Positions 44,441 to 54,727 of a stretch of DNA of 64,000 nt are shown in pieces. The notes beneath the pieces were generated by a model. The model had not been told where the DNA came from, ran no database searches, and was given only the letters and a program-made list of their open reading frames with translations. The stretch is from Rossellomorea orangium (GTDB taxonomy: Bacteria; Bacillota; Bacilli; Bacillales; Bacillaceae_B), in NCBI RefSeq assembly GCF_019334305.1, contig NZ_JAHWGH010000002.1, positions 29,478 through 93,477 of the forward strand. Reading direction: 5' to 3'. How positions within the stretch are numbered: position 1 is the stretch's first letter; every line of letters starts with the position of its first letter. The position numbers and the translations under genes were made by a program.

Positions 44441-45304
44441 CTATTTTTTTTTTGGAATACGAATGGTGAATTGATAGAATTCCTCATGCTCTTCTTCTTC
44501 TGAATCGAGATTGATTCCGCTATCGGACACCATGGACAGGGATTGGCGGATTGTATTCACAGCAATCCTCATATCCTTGCTGAATGCCTTGCGTTTAGGC
44601 TTCGGCTTCTGATTCGTCCCTTCTTGCATCTTCACAACCCGGTCTTCGGTCTGTTTGACATTCAAACTCTTTTCAATGATCTCTTGAAGGAGCTGTATTT
44701 GCTTTTCCGGATTCTTTAAAGGAATCAAAGCCCTGGCGTGACGTTCTGTGATTCGTTTATCTAATAAGGCTGATTGAATTTCTTCTGGAAGCTTTAGGAG
44801 ACGAAGCTTGTTCGCCACAGTTGATTGTCCTTTTCCTAAGCGTTGAGCAAGGGCTTCTTGAGTTAGATCATGTAACTCCAACAGTTTTCCATATGCGATT
44901 GCCTCTTCAATAGGAGAGAGCTCTTCTCTTTGTAAGTTCTCGATTAATGCAACAGAAGCTGTTTCTGTATCATTCAGATTCTTAACAATCGCCGGAACCG
45001 TTTCCCAGCCAAGCTTTTGAACGGCTCTGTAACGTCGTTCTCCCGCAATGATTTCAAACTGGTCATCATCGTATTGTCTCACCACGATCGGTTGGATAAT
45101 GCCATGAGTGTGTATCGTTCGTGATAACTCTTCTATCTTTTCATCATTAAACACAGTCCTTGGTTGAAAGCGGTTCGGGACGATTTGTGAGACAGGTATC
45201 TTCCTCACTTCATCTCGATCTTCTTCCACTACATTCGACTCTTCAGATTCAACATCTTGCTCCTTTTCACCTAGGCCAAAAAAACGAGAGAAAGGATGCT
45301 TCAT
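44441..45304 (-). CDS. noc: nucleoid occlusion protein Noc
   Basis: 287 residues, a ParB paralogue. The N-terminal amphipathic start [15 protein letters not shown] is the known membrane-targeting helix of Noc. Then come the CTP-binding ParB domain ([27 protein letters not shown]), HTH ([27 protein letters not shown]) and C-terminal dimer domain. It inhibits septum assembly over the chromosome. It lies next to rsmG as in B. subtilis. I found no perfect Noc box (ATTTCCCGGGAAAT) in the window. Confidence 0.96.
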   Translation of the reverse strand: MKHPFSRFFGLGEKEQDVESEESNVVEEDRDEVRKIPVSQIVPNRFQPRTVFNDEKIEELSRTIHTHGIIQPIVVRQYDDDQFEIIAGERRYRAVQKLGWETVPAIVKNLNDTETASVALIENLQREELSPIEEAIAYGKLLELHDLTQEALAQRLGKGQSTVANKLRLLKLPEEIQSALLDKRITERHARALIPLKNPEKQIQLLQEIIEKSLNVKQTEDRVVKMQEGTNQKPKPKRKAFSKDMRIAVNTIRQSLSMVSDSGINLDSEEEEHEEFYQFTIRIPKKK

Positions 45305-45353
45305 CTTCCTACACCACCTTTAAGAAACTCCCTTAATTAATATTCTCTAAATC

Positions 45354-45419
45354 AGGTCAAGTTCCTGCCTCTTAAAGTCGTCGGTTATACGATAGCCCAC
45401 AAAGGCAGGAGGATGACCT
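45354..45419 (-). other. structured leader between rsmG and noc
   Basis: Three nested helices within 66 bases: AGGTCA/TGACCT (45354-45359, 45414-45419), CCTGCCT/AGGCAGG (45364-45370, 45403-45409) and GGTTAT/ATAGCC (45383-45388, 45392-45397, one G-U). No U tract follows, so it is not a plain terminator. It precedes noc by 50 bases on the minus strand. Confidence 0.55.
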
Positions 45420-45421
45420 TA

Positions 45422-46138
45422 CTATTCTAACGGTAATTTATTGGGTGTCCCAGGTTTTCTGGGATATTTGTTAGGTGTTTCTTTCACTTTGTTGATTTTC
45501 ACGATATTACGCTCGCTTTCCTCTTCCGGAAGAAGGAACGAATACATTTTGTCCGTTTGTCCACCAAGCGTTCCAATCGCTTTCTTTGCGTTCGACAGCT
45601 CTTCATTCACATTGGAAGCTTTCATGGCGACAAAGGATCCGCCCTTTTTCACAAGGGGAAGGCATAATTCACTTAAGACGGACATTCTCGCTACGGCTCT
45701 TGCTGTAACCATATCATATTTTTCACGATGTGCCTTATTTTTTCCAAATGTCTCGGCACGGTCATGATAAAAATTCGTGTTTTCAAGTCCTAACTCGTCC
45801 GATAAATGATTTAAAAATGTGATGCGCTTGTTCAAGGAATCAACAATTGAGATATGCAGGTGCGGGAAGCAAATCTTAAGTGGAATACTCGGAAACCCGG
45901 CACCCGCCCCAACATCACAAAGGGATTGAACTTCTGTGAAATCAACATAAAAGGCTGCACTGACCGAATCGTAAAAATGCTTTAAGTAGACATCCTCTTT
46001 TTCAGTGATCGCCGTCAGATTCATCTTTTCATTCCATTCAACCAGCAATTCGTAATAGCGCTCAAACTGTTGTAATTGCTGAGAAGATAGGGAAATCCCC
46101 TTCTCCTCGAGCATTGATTGAAATTCATTTACGTTCAT
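45422..46138 (-). CDS. rsmG: 16S rRNA (guanine-527-N7)-methyltransferase RsmG
   Basis: 238 residues. SAM-dependent Rossmann methyltransferase acting on the 530 loop; loss gives low-level streptomycin resistance in many species. Seen: [19 protein letters not shown] motif (~70-86), [25 protein letters not shown] and FVAMKAS. Located between mnmG and noc, as in B. subtilis (gidB). Confidence 0.97.
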   Translation of the reverse strand: MNVNEFQSMLEEKGISLSSQQLQQFERYYELLVEWNEKMNLTAITEKEDVYLKHFYDSVSAAFYVDFTEVQSLCDVGAGAGFPSIPLKICFPHLHISIVDSLNKRITFLNHLSDELGLENTNFYHDRAETFGKNKAHREKYDMVTARAVARMSVLSELCLPLVKKGGSFVAMKASNVNEELSNAKKAIGTLGGQTDKMYSFLLPEEESERNIVKINKVKETPNKYPRKPGTPNKLPLE

Positions 46139-46159
46139 GAAATTATCCTTCCTTTACCT

Positions 46160-48052
46160 CTATTGATCACCGGAAACCTTGGCGATTTTGCCCTGTTCAA
46201 TGTAGACCATCAGAATGGATACGTCTGCAGGATTCACGCCTGAAATACGGGACGCCTGTGCAAGGGAAAGAGGCTGGACCTCGATCAATTTCTGTCTTGC
46301 TTCAGAAGCCAAACCGCTGATCGCACTGTAATCAATGTTCTCAGGAATTCGTTTATTTTCCATCTTTTTCATTTTATCGACCTGTTGAAGGGATTTTTCA
46401 ATATAGCCCTCGTATTTCACTTGAATCTCCACTTGTTCCTCTACATCGGGATCAAGTTCGATTTCACTTGGGACGAGTGACTTAATATGACTATAATTCA
46501 TTTCAGGCCGCTTCAGAAGGTCCGCTGCCAGTATCCCGTCTTTCAGCTCACTTCCCCCTGCATCACGAATGACACTTTGGGTTTCTTCAGTCGGCTTAAT
46601 GCGGATGGCCTCAAGCCGTGCCTTCTCGGCAGAGATCGCTTCTTTCTTCGCTGAGAAGCGCTCATATCGATCATCTGAGATCAAACCGATTCTATGACCG
46701 ATATCCGTTAAGCGAAGATCAGCATTATCGTGACGAAGCAACAAGCGATATTCCGCACGTGAAGTAAGAAGACGATACGGTTCGTTCGTCCCTTTCGTCA
46801 CCAGGTCATCGATCAGAACTCCGATATAAGCATCAGAACGACTTAAGATGACTTCTTCTTTATCAAGGGCACGGCATGCGGCATTGATCCCGGCCATCAA
46901 CCCTTGACCAGCTGCTTCTTCATAACCTGATGTCCCATTGATCTGTCCTGCCGTATAAAGGTTCTTGATCTTTTTCGTTTCAAGCGTCGGCCATAATTGT
47001 GTCGGTACGATGGAATCATATTCAATGGCATATCCGGCACGCATCATTTGTACGTTTTCAAGACCAGGTATCGTCTGCAGGATTTTTTGCTGCACATCTT
47101 CAGGAAGACTCGTAGATAATCCTTGCACGTATACTTCCTGCGTATTTTTCCCTTCAGGCTCGAGGAAGATCTGATGACGCGGCTTATCGTGGAAACGCAC
47201 GACTTTATCTTCTATTGAAGGACAGTATCGCGGTCCAGTTCCCTTGATCATGCCTGAATACATCGGCGAACGATGAAGATTATCATCGATTAATTGATGA
47301 GTATATTCATTCGTATACGTCAGCCAGCATGGCAGTTGATCCGTGATGTATTTGGTCGTTTCATAACTGAACGCACGGGGAACGTCATCACCCGGTTGAA
47401 TTTCAGTTTTTGAATAGTCGATCGTTGAGCTATTCACACGTGGTGGTGTACCGGTCTTGAAACGAACCGTATCGAAGCCCAGCTCATGCAGATGATCAGA
47501 TAGTCTGATGGAAGGCTGTTGGTTATTAGGTCCGCTTGAATATTTCAGGTCCCCTAAAATGATTTCACCACGCAGGAATGTACCTGTTGTGATGACAACG
47601 GTCTTGGCACGATAGGCAGCGCCGGTCATCGTCACGACACCTTTGCACTCATCATCTTCAATGATCAATTCCTCGACCATTCCCTGCAAGAGGGTCATGT
47701 TCGGTTCATTTTCAATTGTTCGTTTCATTTCATGCTGATACAGGAATTTATCCGCCTGTGCCCGTAATGCACGTACAGCAGGACCCTTTCCTGTATTCAA
47801 CATCCGCATTTGGATATGCGTCTTATCTATATTACGACCCATCTCTCCACCGAGTGCGTCGATTTCCCTTACAACGATTCCTTTGGCCGGTCCACCGACA
47901 GATGGATTACACGGCATAAAGGCGACCATATCCAAGTTAATGGTGACCATTAACGTTTTCGCTCCCATACGTGCAGAAGCAAGTCCCGCTTCAACTCCGG
48001 CATGGCCAGCACCAATGACAATGACATCATATTGCCCTGCGTCATATTGCAT
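46160..48052 (-). CDS. mnmG: tRNA U34 5-carboxymethylaminomethyl-modification enzyme MnmG
   Basis: 630 residues, FAD enzyme. N-terminal [17 protein letters not shown] dinucleotide motif, [22 protein letters not shown], and the two conserved Cys regions. The FAD C-terminal motif [18 protein letters not shown] and a helical C-terminal domain ending [11 protein letters not shown] follow. With MnmE it modifies the wobble uridine. It lies 49 bases after mnmE in the same direction. Confidence 0.98.
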   Translation of the reverse strand: MQYDAGQYDVIVIGAGHAGVEAGLASARMGAKTLMVTINLDMVAFMPCNPSVGGPAKGIVVREIDALGGEMGRNIDKTHIQMRMLNTGKGPAVRALRAQADKFLYQHEMKRTIENEPNMTLLQGMVEELIIEDDECKGVVTMTGAAYRAKTVVITTGTFLRGEIILGDLKYSSGPNNQQPSIRLSDHLHELGFDTVRFKTGTPPRVNSSTIDYSKTEIQPGDDVPRAFSYETTKYITDQLPCWLTYTNEYTHQLIDDNLHRSPMYSGMIKGTGPRYCPSIEDKVVRFHDKPRHQIFLEPEGKNTQEVYVQGLSTSLPEDVQQKILQTIPGLENVQMMRAGYAIEYDSIVPTQLWPTLETKKIKNLYTAGQINGTSGYEEAAGQGLMAGINAACRALDKEEVILSRSDAYIGVLIDDLVTKGTNEPYRLLTSRAEYRLLLRHDNADLRLTDIGHRIGLISDDRYERFSAKKEAISAEKARLEAIRIKPTEETQSVIRDAGGSELKDGILAADLLKRPEMNYSHIKSLVPSEIELDPDVEEQVEIQVKYEGYIEKSLQQVDKMKKMENKRIPENIDYSAISGLASEARQKLIEVQPLSLAQASRISGVNPADVSILMVYIEQGKIAKVSGDQ

Positions 48053-48101
48053 GGTTTGTTATTTCCTCCTTGTAGGACGTTAAGTCCACATATAATAGTG
48101 T

Positions 48102-49487
48102 TTATTTTCCTAAGCAGAATTGAGAAAACAGCTGATCAATCAGACTTTCATGAACGCTGTCCCCGATGATTTCACCTAACAGCTCCCATGTTCTCGTCAA
48201 GTCGATCTGAGCGATATCGATCGGTGTTCCCATTTCTACACTGTCTATTGCTTCGTTGATCGCAAGAGACGCTTGATTGAGTAAAGCGATATGACGACTA
48301 TTGGATACATACGTCATATCCCCCGCTTCGATGGATCCTGCAAAGAATAAAGAAGAAATGGCTTCTTCCAGTTCGTCTATTCCCTGTTCCTCCAGTAAAG
48401 CCGTCGTCACCAGCTGGTGATTCTCGGAAAGATTCCTTACCTTATCTATATCAATCTTCTGAGGCAGATCCGTTTTGTTCACGATGACAATGACGTCCAT
48501 CCCTCTCACCGCTTCAAACAACTGCTCATCTTCAAACGTTAATTCATCTGCATAGTTGAGTACGAGGAGGATTAGATCCGCTTCCTTCAGCACTTGCCTG
48601 GAGCGTTCCACGCCAATCCTCTCAACGATGTCTTCGGTTTCCCGGATCCCTGCCGTATCAACAAGGCGCAATGGAACGCCTCTTACATTGACATATTCCT
48701 CGATCACATCACGCGTTGTACCCGGGATATCCGTTACAATGGCTTTATTTTCATGAACAAGACTGTTCAGAAGGGAAGATTTCCCTACATTCGGCCGACC
48801 GATGATCACGGTTGAAAGTCCTTCTCTCAGGATCTTCCCTTGTTCGGATGTGCGGATCAAGCGGTCTATTTCATCCCGGACGTTTCTGGATTTCTCCAAC
48901 AGCACGTTGTGCGTCATTTCTTCCACATCATCATACTCCGGGTAATCGATATTCACTTCCACATGGGCGAGGGTTTCGAGAATTTCCTGACGAAGCTTAC
49001 GAATCAAATTGGAAAGGCGGCCTTCCATTTGATTAAGGGCTACATTCATGGCCCTGTCCGTTTTCGCACGAATGAGATCCATCACGGCTTCCGCCTGGGA
49101 AAGATCGATTCGGCCATTCAGGAAAGCACGCTTCGTGAATTCTCCCGGCTCTGCAAGTCTTGCCCCGTTCTTCAACACAAGCTGCAATACTTTATTGACT
49201 GACACAAGTCCTCCATGGCAGTTGATCTCGATAATATCTTCACGGGTGAACGTCTTCGGCCCCCTCATAACAGACACCATCACTTCTTCCACCACCTGTT
49301 CGGTGTCAGGATCGACAATATGTCCATAATGAATGGTATGGGAAGCGAATTCCTTCATTGAGCTCCCTTTCATTCCCTTAAAGACTTTATCACCGATATC
49401 AAATGCATGATCTCCGCTCAAACGCACGATGGCGATTGCTCCCTCTCCCATCGGAGTGGATATGGCTGCAATTGTATCGAACTCCAT
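48102..49487 (-). CDS. mnmE: tRNA modification GTPase MnmE (TrmE)
   Basis: 461 residues from ATG 49487 behind AGAGGTG; the longer frame crosses DnaA boxes and is not used. The N-terminal folate-binding domain (~1-120), helical domain and inserted G domain are all present. The G domain has [37 protein letters not shown] and NKTDLPQ. The C-terminal FCLGK motif holds the catalytic Cys. It partners with MnmG. A DnaA-box group lies just upstream, as reported for trmE (thdF) in B. subtilis. Confidence 0.98.
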   Translation of the reverse strand: MEFDTIAAISTPMGEGAIAIVRLSGDHAFDIGDKVFKGMKGSSMKEFASHTIHYGHIVDPDTEQVVEEVMVSVMRGPKTFTREDIIEINCHGGLVSVNKVLQLVLKNGARLAEPGEFTKRAFLNGRIDLSQAEAVMDLIRAKTDRAMNVALNQMEGRLSNLIRKLRQEILETLAHVEVNIDYPEYDDVEEMTHNVLLEKSRNVRDEIDRLIRTSEQGKILREGLSTVIIGRPNVGKSSLLNSLVHENKAIVTDIPGTTRDVIEEYVNVRGVPLRLVDTAGIRETEDIVERIGVERSRQVLKEADLILLVLNYADELTFEDEQLFEAVRGMDVIVIVNKTDLPQKIDIDKVRNLSENHQLVTTALLEEQGIDELEEAISSLFFAGSIEAGDMTYVSNSRHIALLNQASLAINEAIDSVEMGTPIDIAQIDLTRTWELLGEIIGDSVHESLIDQLFSQFCLGK

Positions 49488-49618
49488 TATATTCACCTCT
49501 CTTATAGCTGATCTATTTATATAAAATGTATAGTAGAAAGCAACGTTTCCCCAAATTATTAGAATATCACAATCCGTAATAATACTAAAGAAAGGAAACC
49601 TTCTGTTCGTCGCCAATG

Positions 49619-49675
49619 TTATCCACAAAGATAACCTCTCATCTCTATTATTTTAACTTATCCACATGTGAATAA
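49619..49675. promoter_or_regulatory. DnaA-box group upstream of mnmE
   Basis: Three perfect boxes (TTATNCACA): 49619-49627 (+), 49658-49666 (+) and 49667-49675 (-). The last two abut as a palindrome. They lie in the jag-mnmE gap, 3.5 kb from dnaA. Confidence 0.85.
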
Positions 49676-49810
49676 CAATAAACCGGGATGAAAATAAGAA
49701 TCGGCAGGAGGTGGGAAAGATGTAAGAGATCAAATACTGGAAATGAGTATGCTCTAATGATATCTGCCTTTCTACAAAATATGACAACTTGCGCCAGCTT
49801 CCATACCAAT

Positions 49811-49840
49811 AAAAAAAAACGATCCCCCGAAAGGAATCGT
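49811..49840 (-). terminator. terminator of jag
   Basis: Minus strand ACGATTCC...GGATCGT stem followed by nine U, just after the jag stop. Confidence 0.85.
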
Positions 49841-49846
49841 CTTTCA

Positions 49847-50464
49847 TTATTTTGGCGCAATGACAATATATCGGTTAGGTTCTCTGCCTTCAGAATGGGT
49901 ATCGACCCTTTTGGAATCCACTAATGCTGTATGAATCACTTTTCGTTCATAAGAAGGCATTGGTTCCAATGAAACGGAACGATTTGTGCGTAATGCCTTA
50001 TCTGCCAGGCGTTCAGCTAAGGTTGTCAGCGTTTCCTTCCGTCTTTCGCGGTAGTTCTCCGCGTCTAACAGAATGGTGATGAACTGGCCAGATACCCGGT
50101 TGGCAACCAATTGTGACAAATGTTGAAGGGCATTCAACGTTTGTCCCCTCTTTCCGATTAAGAGAGCCATTTTTTCACCGGAAATATTGAACTCCACATC
50201 TCTTCCATCTCTCTTCACTTCGATGGTCGCTTCCACACCCATATCGCGTGCAACAGATAAAAGAAACTCTTTCGCTTCATTTACAGGGTCGATCGATTTC
50301 TTCACACGAACATGTGCCGGTCTTCCACCGAACAATCCGAATAATGCTTTTTTACCTTGATCAATGATGTCAATTTCTGCTTCTTCTTTGGTGATATTCA
50401 GTTGAGACAAGGCTGATTCAATGGCTTCTTCCACCGTTTGACCAGTCGCTTCTACTTCTCTCAC
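49847..50464 (-). CDS. jag: RNA-binding protein Jag/KhpB
   Basis: 205 residues. Jag-N domain (~1-52, [36 protein letters not shown]), KH domain (~75-135, with the GKRGQTL loop) and R3H domain (~140-205, RYIVIAPK end). It binds RNA, forms a pair with KhpA in other Firmicutes and influences cell elongation. The GTG start overlaps the spoIIIJ stop by 4 bases, linking it to membrane-protein insertion. Confidence 0.97.
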   Translation of the reverse strand: MREVEATGQTVEEAIESALSQLNITKEEAEIDIIDQGKKALFGLFGGRPAHVRVKKSIDPVNEAKEFLLSVARDMGVEATIEVKRDGRDVEFNISGEKMALLIGKRGQTLNALQHLSQLVANRVSGQFITILLDAENYRERRKETLTTLAERLADKALRTNRSVSLEPMPSYERKVIHTALVDSKRVDTHSEGREPNRYIVIAPK

Positions 50465-51249
50465 TTTTTCTTTCCTCCCGAATTCCCACCAGCTTTGACT
50501 GCTTGCGCTTCTTTGATCTCAGGTCCCTTAATGAAGTAGGTCTGTGCAATCATAAATAGATTCCCGACTACCCAGTAAAGGGATAGAGCTGCAGGGAAGT
50601 TAATCGCAAAAATGATGATCATGACCGGCATGATATAAAGCATCATCGCCATTTGCGGATTTTGATTCGCCGTACCTGCCATCATAAGCTTTTGTTGGAT
50701 GAACGTCGTTAAACCTGCTACTAAAGGTAAGATATAGTATGGATCAGGATTACCAAGATCAAACCATAAAAAGTTATGTGCTTTGATTTCCTGTGTTCTC
50801 ACGATTGCATGGTAGAAACCAATCAGGATCGGCATTTGAACGATCAGTGGGAAACAACCCGCTAACGGGTTCACCCCGTGACTTTGGAATAAAGCCATCG
50901 TTTCTTGTTGTAGCTTTTGCTGAGTTTGTGCATCTTTCGAGCTATATTTTTCACGCAGTTTCTTCATTTCAGGTTGTAGTGCCTGCATGGCTTTTGAATT
51001 CTTCGTTTGCTTAATCATCAATGGCAGGATGGCCGTACGGATAAGCAACGTAACAATTACAATCGCCAATCCATAGGAACCACCCATGAAATCTGCAACC
51101 ATTGTAATTAATTGTGATAAAGGATAGACAATATATTCATTCCAGATTCCACTGCTATCAGATGTGATCGGCTTATTGTAATCCGTACACCCTGATAGAA
51201 TAGCCATTAGCCCAATGATTCCCATTAAGGCTATAATTCTCTTTTTCAC
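50461..51249 (-). CDS. spoIIIJ: membrane protein insertase SpoIIIJ (YidC1/OxaA)
   Basis: 262 residues; GTG start. Lipoprotein signal with lipobox ILSGC (Cys21) and five predicted helices. The conserved positively charged groove residue is in [22 protein letters not shown]. It inserts membrane proteins with or without Sec and, in B. subtilis, is needed for sigma-G activation in the forespore. It lies in the standard rpmH-rnpA-spoIIIJ-jag string, 144 bases after rnpA. Confidence 0.97.
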   Translation of the reverse strand: MKKRIIALMGIIGLMAILSGCTDYNKPITSDSSGIWNEYIVYPLSQLITMVADFMGGSYGLAIVIVTLLIRTAILPLMIKQTKNSKAMQALQPEMKKLREKYSSKDAQTQQKLQQETMALFQSHGVNPLAGCFPLIVQMPILIGFYHAIVRTQEIKAHNFLWFDLGNPDPYYILPLVAGLTTFIQQKLMMAGTANQNPQMAMMLYIMPVMIIIFAINFPAALSLYWVVGNLFMIAQTYFIKGPEIKEAQAVKAGGNSGGKKK

Positions 51250-51392
51250 CCTTATTTTCCTCCCAACTAATAACTTTCAAAAAATAAAATATAAACACGT
51301 ACCATCATCCCGTACTAATAAAGTACAATCCCTCGTATTGTAACATCTTTTCGGGGACTTGTGATGACGAAACCTGTCATTCTCTCAAAATG

Positions 51393-51767
51393 TTATGACT
51401 TCTTCTTATCATATTTGCCATAAGAAGACCTTTTCAATACTTTTCCTCTTTTTAAAACATGGGTGAGACTCCCCTTCACCTCATGAAAATTCATTTCGGC
51501 CGCCGGTTTCCTGGCGATGATAAGATAGTCGTACTGATCGTGAACCTCATCTTGCAATTCCAGGAATACCTGCCTCACATACCGCTTGATTTGATTCCGG
51601 CATACAGCATTCCCGATTTTCTTACTGACGGAAATTCCAATTCGAAAGGGCTGAGGATCTTCCTTCTTTAATAGATACAAGACGAACTGACGATTCGCAA
51701 CAGAAGTTCCTTTTTTAAAAATTTCCTGAAACTCTTTATTCTTCTTTACTCTTTGCTCTTTCCGCAT
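51393..51767 (-). CDS. rnpA: ribonuclease P protein component
   Basis: 124 residues from ATG 51767; the frame also contains GTG three codons up, overlapping the AGGTG ribosome site. It carries the RNR motif region [24 protein letters not shown] and [10 protein letters not shown] typical of RnpA. It assists the RNase P RNA in 5' processing of tRNAs. It follows rpmH after a terminator-like hairpin. Confidence 0.97.
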   Translation of the reverse strand: MRKEQRVKKNKEFQEIFKKGTSVANRQFVLYLLKKEDPQPFRIGISVSKKIGNAVCRNQIKRYVRQVFLELQDEVHDQYDYLIIARKPAAEMNFHEVKGSLTHVLKRGKVLKRSSYGKYDKKKS

Positions 51768-51909
51768 GGACCACACCTATTTTTTCAAATTTGACTTTAT
51801 CTAACCTCGACATTATTGGCTCATCCATATGAAATTATAAGTTCTTTTTACGGTAAATCAAAATACGAACGAGCCAAATCGATTATTTACTTAGTGGAAA
51901 GGAAAAAAA

Positions 51910-51935
51910 AGACCACTGAGTCAGTTCAGTGGTCT
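51910..51935 (-). terminator. terminator overlapping the rpmH stop codon
   Basis: Stem AGACCACTGA / TCAGTGGTCT (51910-51919, 51926-51935) then T-rich tract. It includes the rpmH TAG, and probably limits rather than blocks transcription into rnpA. Confidence 0.8.
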
Positions 51936-52068
51936 AGGCAGATAATACTTTTCTTCCTTTGCTGCGACGGCGAGCTAAAACATTGCGTCCGTTTTTAGAG
52001 CTCATACGTGCACGGAAACCGTGATTCTTTTTTCTTTTGCGATTATTTGGTTGAAACGTTCTTTTCAT
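51934..52068 (-). CDS. rpmH: ribosomal protein L34
   Basis: 44 residues, short enough to be missed by a length cut-off. ATG 52068; protein [20 protein letters not shown] to [12 protein letters not shown], fully conserved L34. GGAGG lies 8-12 bases upstream. First gene of the leftward operon from oriC, preceded by a strong promoter. Confidence 0.98.
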   Translation of the reverse strand: MKRTFQPNNRKRKKNHGFRARMSSKNGRNVLARRRSKGRKVLSA

Positions 52069-52120
52069 CTATGACACCTCCCTGAAGGATATCTTTAAAA
52101 AGTTAAAGACATTCCTCACT

Positions 52121-52150
52121 ATTATAAAGACGGTACCCATAAAAAGTCAA
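52121..52150 (-). promoter_or_regulatory. rpmH promoter
   Basis: Minus strand TTGACT (52145-52150), 18-base spacer, TATAAT (52121-52126). Confidence 0.88.
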
Positions 52151-52252
52151 CACTCAGATTATTTTTCTTTTGAAGTGTTGTTTCACCAGCATTTTAAAAA
52201 ACACTTATTTCTTCATCGTTCGTTCACTGCACTGTTCTACTGGTGGGGTGCT

Positions 52253-52371
52253 GGATTGGAAGGAGATTACGCTCGCTTTCCGCGGACGAGCGGGCAAGCC
52301 TCCTCGCATTCGCTGCGGGGTCTTTCCCAGCACGTTTTTCCGCAGGAGTCTCGCAAATCTCCTTCCAATCC
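52253..52371. repeat. dispersed inverted-repeat element, variant copy C
   Basis: 119 bases with perfect 16-base terminal inverted repeats GGATTGGAAGGAGATT / AATCTCCTTCCAATCC. The core (GCTCGCTTTCCGCGG, GCCTCCTCG, GCGGGGTCT, CCGCAGGAGTC) matches copies A, B and D, but the ends belong to a different subfamily. It lies between rpmH and oriC. Confidence 0.88.
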
Positions 52372-52589
52372 ATAAGAAAGATCAAAGAACAGAGCAATAA
52401 ATTTTACAAACCAAGGCTTTTTAGAGTTATAACTTCAACAATAGGCAAAAGGCATCTCTAAAGTCTATTCTTTTATAACAAAGCGTGGATCAGAATTTAA
52501 AAATTCCTCCTATTCATATAGAAACAGAAAAATCTCCTAATTGGATCACCTCCACTTTTCAAATATCAGATAAAGTGCACGCTTGCAAA

Positions 52590-52644
52590 GTTGATTGGAG
52601 CGGAAACCAACCACTACTCGCTCCGTCTAAAACTTTTATCAACC
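52590..52644. repeat. remnant of the dispersed element
   Basis: GTTGATTGGAGCGGAAA...CGCTCCGTC...ATCAAC: both ends of the GTTGATT subfamily with most of the centre missing, 55 bases, on the left edge of oriC. Confidence 0.55.
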
Positions 52645-52755
52645 AGTCCTTTGGTTATAAACGATGAATTTTAAGATTCCTCACCACACACCTCGATATT
52701 TTCTATTCCCATTTTCCTTCTACAAACCCTATCCCCATTTTCTATTCAACCTGCC

Positions 52756-53018
52756 TGTGGATAGGATTCGACATAGTTTTAAATTATCCACAACACATAT
52801 TGACAACTTTTTCACAAGTTCTTGGGTTGTGGACAAAAACATTCCACAAGGGATGGGGGTTGTGGATAAAATTTAAAAAGCATTGCACCACTAAGGATAT
52901 TTTGATATGATTATTGTGTTTTCACTCTTGATAACCGGGTTCACATAAATAACTTATCCACAAAATGTGGATATCATGTGGGTAACTTATACAGAGGGTT
53001 TGTAAAACGTTGTCCACA
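52756..53018. promoter_or_regulatory. oriC: oriC left part: DnaA-box array between rpmH and dnaA
   Basis: Perfect TTATCCACA boxes at 52784-52792 (+), 52861-52869 (-) and 52954-52962 (+). One-mismatch boxes lie at 52756-52764, 52808-52816, 52828-52836, 52966-52974, 52977-52985 and 53010-53018. This corresponds to the incA/incB box clusters upstream of dnaA in B. subtilis and also places DnaA at its own promoter. Between 52069 and 52755 there is the rpmH promoter, repeat copy C and the remnant element; no gene. Confidence 0.93.
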
Positions 53019-53177
53019 AGTGGTGGATATTGTCGAAAACCCATTTTCTTTCCTTATTATATATATTTCCACATTCAGCACTTTGTATATTTATAAAAAT
53101 AACAACTGCTAAGGGAATGCATAGCACGTAATGGTTGTACAGACGTTATACAAAAACAAGAAAAGGAGGGATCAGGA

Positions 53178-54521
53178 TTGGAGAATATCGGGGATCTTTG
53201 GAGCAAGGCCTTAGAAAATATCGAAAAAAAAATCAGCAAACCGAGTTTTGATACTTGGCTGAAATCCACTAAGGCCCATTCCATTCAAGGGGACACCCTT
53301 GTGATCACAGCTCCAAATGAATTTGCTAGAGATTGGCTGGAAGGTCGTTACTCACAGCTAATCTCAGGGGTTTTGTATGATATTACGGGCGAAGAATTAG
53401 TCGTGAAATTTATCATTCCCCAAAATCAGGAGCCGGAAGAGTTTGATATCCAAATACCGCCAAAGTCGATGAAAGATGACGATCAGCAGGATATCAATCA
53501 AAACATGCTGAACGCTAAATACACGTTTGACACGTTTGTTATCGGTTCGGGCAACCGGTTTGCCCATGCCGCTTCTTTGGCCGTGGCTGAGGCACCTGCA
53601 AAAGCCTATAATCCCTTGTTTATTTATGGGGGAGTAGGTCTTGGAAAAACCCACTTAATGCACGCCATCGGTCATTATGTACTGGAACATAATCCCGCAG
53701 CGAAAGTGGTTTATCTATCATCTGAAAAATTCACAAACGAATTCATTAACTCCATCAGGGACAATAAAGCAGTTGATTTCCGCAATAAATATCGTAATGT
53801 CGATGTTTTATTGATTGATGATATTCAATTTTTAGCAGGGAAAGAACAAACGCAAGAGGAATTTTTCCATACTTTTAATACGTTACATGAAGAAAGCAAG
53901 CAGATTGTCATTTCAAGTGACCGGCCACCGAAAGAGATTCCGACACTTGAAGACAGACTTCGTTCTCGATTTGAATGGGGATTGATAACAGATATCACAC
54001 CTCCAGACCTCGAGACGAGAATTGCCATCTTACGGAAAAAAGCGAAGGCTGAAGGGCTCGATATCCCTAATGAAGCCATGCTTTATATAGCTAATCAAAT
54101 CGATTCCAACATTCGTGAGTTAGAAGGCGCACTGATCCGTGTCGTCGCGTACTCATCTCTTATAAATAAAGACATCAATGCAGATCTTGCGGCTGAAGCG
54201 TTGAAAGATATCATTCCGAGCTCCAAGCCGAGAGCCATTACCATTGGGGAAATCCAGCGTGTCGTTGGTGAGCATTTCAACGTGAAGCTGGAGGACTTTA
54301 AAGCAAAGAAACGAACAAAGTCGATTGCGTTCCCTAGACAGATCGCCATGTATCTATCCAGGGAAATGACGGATTCCTCCCTCCCTAAGATCGGGGAAGA
54401 ATTTGGCGGAAGAGATCACACCACCGTCATCCATGCTCATGAGAAGATCAGTACATTACTTGGAACTGATGCACTTCTTCAGCAGCAATTGAAGGAAATT
54501 CGCGAATCTTTAAAGGGCTGA
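53178..54521 (+). CDS. dnaA: chromosomal replication initiator DnaA
   Basis: 447 residues from TTG 53178, 9 bases after AAAGGAGGG; TTG is also used in B. subtilis. Domain I (~1-85), a linker (~86-110), and the AAA+ domain (~111-330) with Walker [10 protein letters not shown] (151-159), Walker [10 protein letters not shown] and sensor motifs. The C-terminal helix-turn-helix carries the signature [15 protein letters not shown]. It binds the boxes on both flanks of its gene and opens the origin at the dnaA-dnaN gap. Confidence 0.99.
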   Translation: MENIGDLWSKALENIEKKISKPSFDTWLKSTKAHSIQGDTLVITAPNEFARDWLEGRYSQLISGVLYDITGEELVVKFIIPQNQEPEEFDIQIPPKSMKDDDQQDINQNMLNAKYTFDTFVIGSGNRFAHAASLAVAEAPAKAYNPLFIYGGVGLGKTHLMHAIGHYVLEHNPAAKVVYLSSEKFTNEFINSIRDNKAVDFRNKYRNVDVLLIDDIQFLAGKEQTQEEFFHTFNTLHEESKQIVISSDRPPKEIPTLEDRLRSRFEWGLITDITPPDLETRIAILRKKAKAEGLDIPNEAMLYIANQIDSNIRELEGALIRVVAYSSLINKDINADLAAEALKDIIPSSKPRAITIGEIQRVVGEHFNVKLEDFKAKKRTKSIAFPRQIAMYLSREMTDSSLPKIGEEFGGRDHTTVIHAHEKISTLLGTDALLQQQLKEIRESLKG

Positions 54522-54546
54522 TTTCATACACACCCTAATTGGATAA

Positions 54547-54690
54547 TGTGAATAACTGAGTCTTACTAGCACACAGTCTGTCCACATGTGGATAGGCTGT
54601 GTTTACGTTCGATTCACACACTTATCCACATATCAACAGGCCCTACTACTTCTATTACTATTTTTTAAATAAATTATTAGTATATGATTC
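54547..54690. promoter_or_regulatory. oriC: oriC right part: DnaA boxes, DnaA-trios and AT-rich unwinding site
   Basis: Perfect boxes at 54547-54555 (-) and 54622-54630 (+), weaker boxes at 54578-54586 and 54587-54595. After the last box and a short GC-rich step (CAGGCCC) comes CTACTACTTCTATTACTAT (54643-54661), the DnaA-trio array. An A/T-only run (54661-54679, reaching TATATGATT) follows. This order (box, GC step, trios, AT tract) is the known Bacillus basal unwinding system. Confidence 0.93.
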
Positions 54691-54727
54691 AGTCCAAAAA
54701 ATTATGTGCAAATTGGAGGAATAAATC

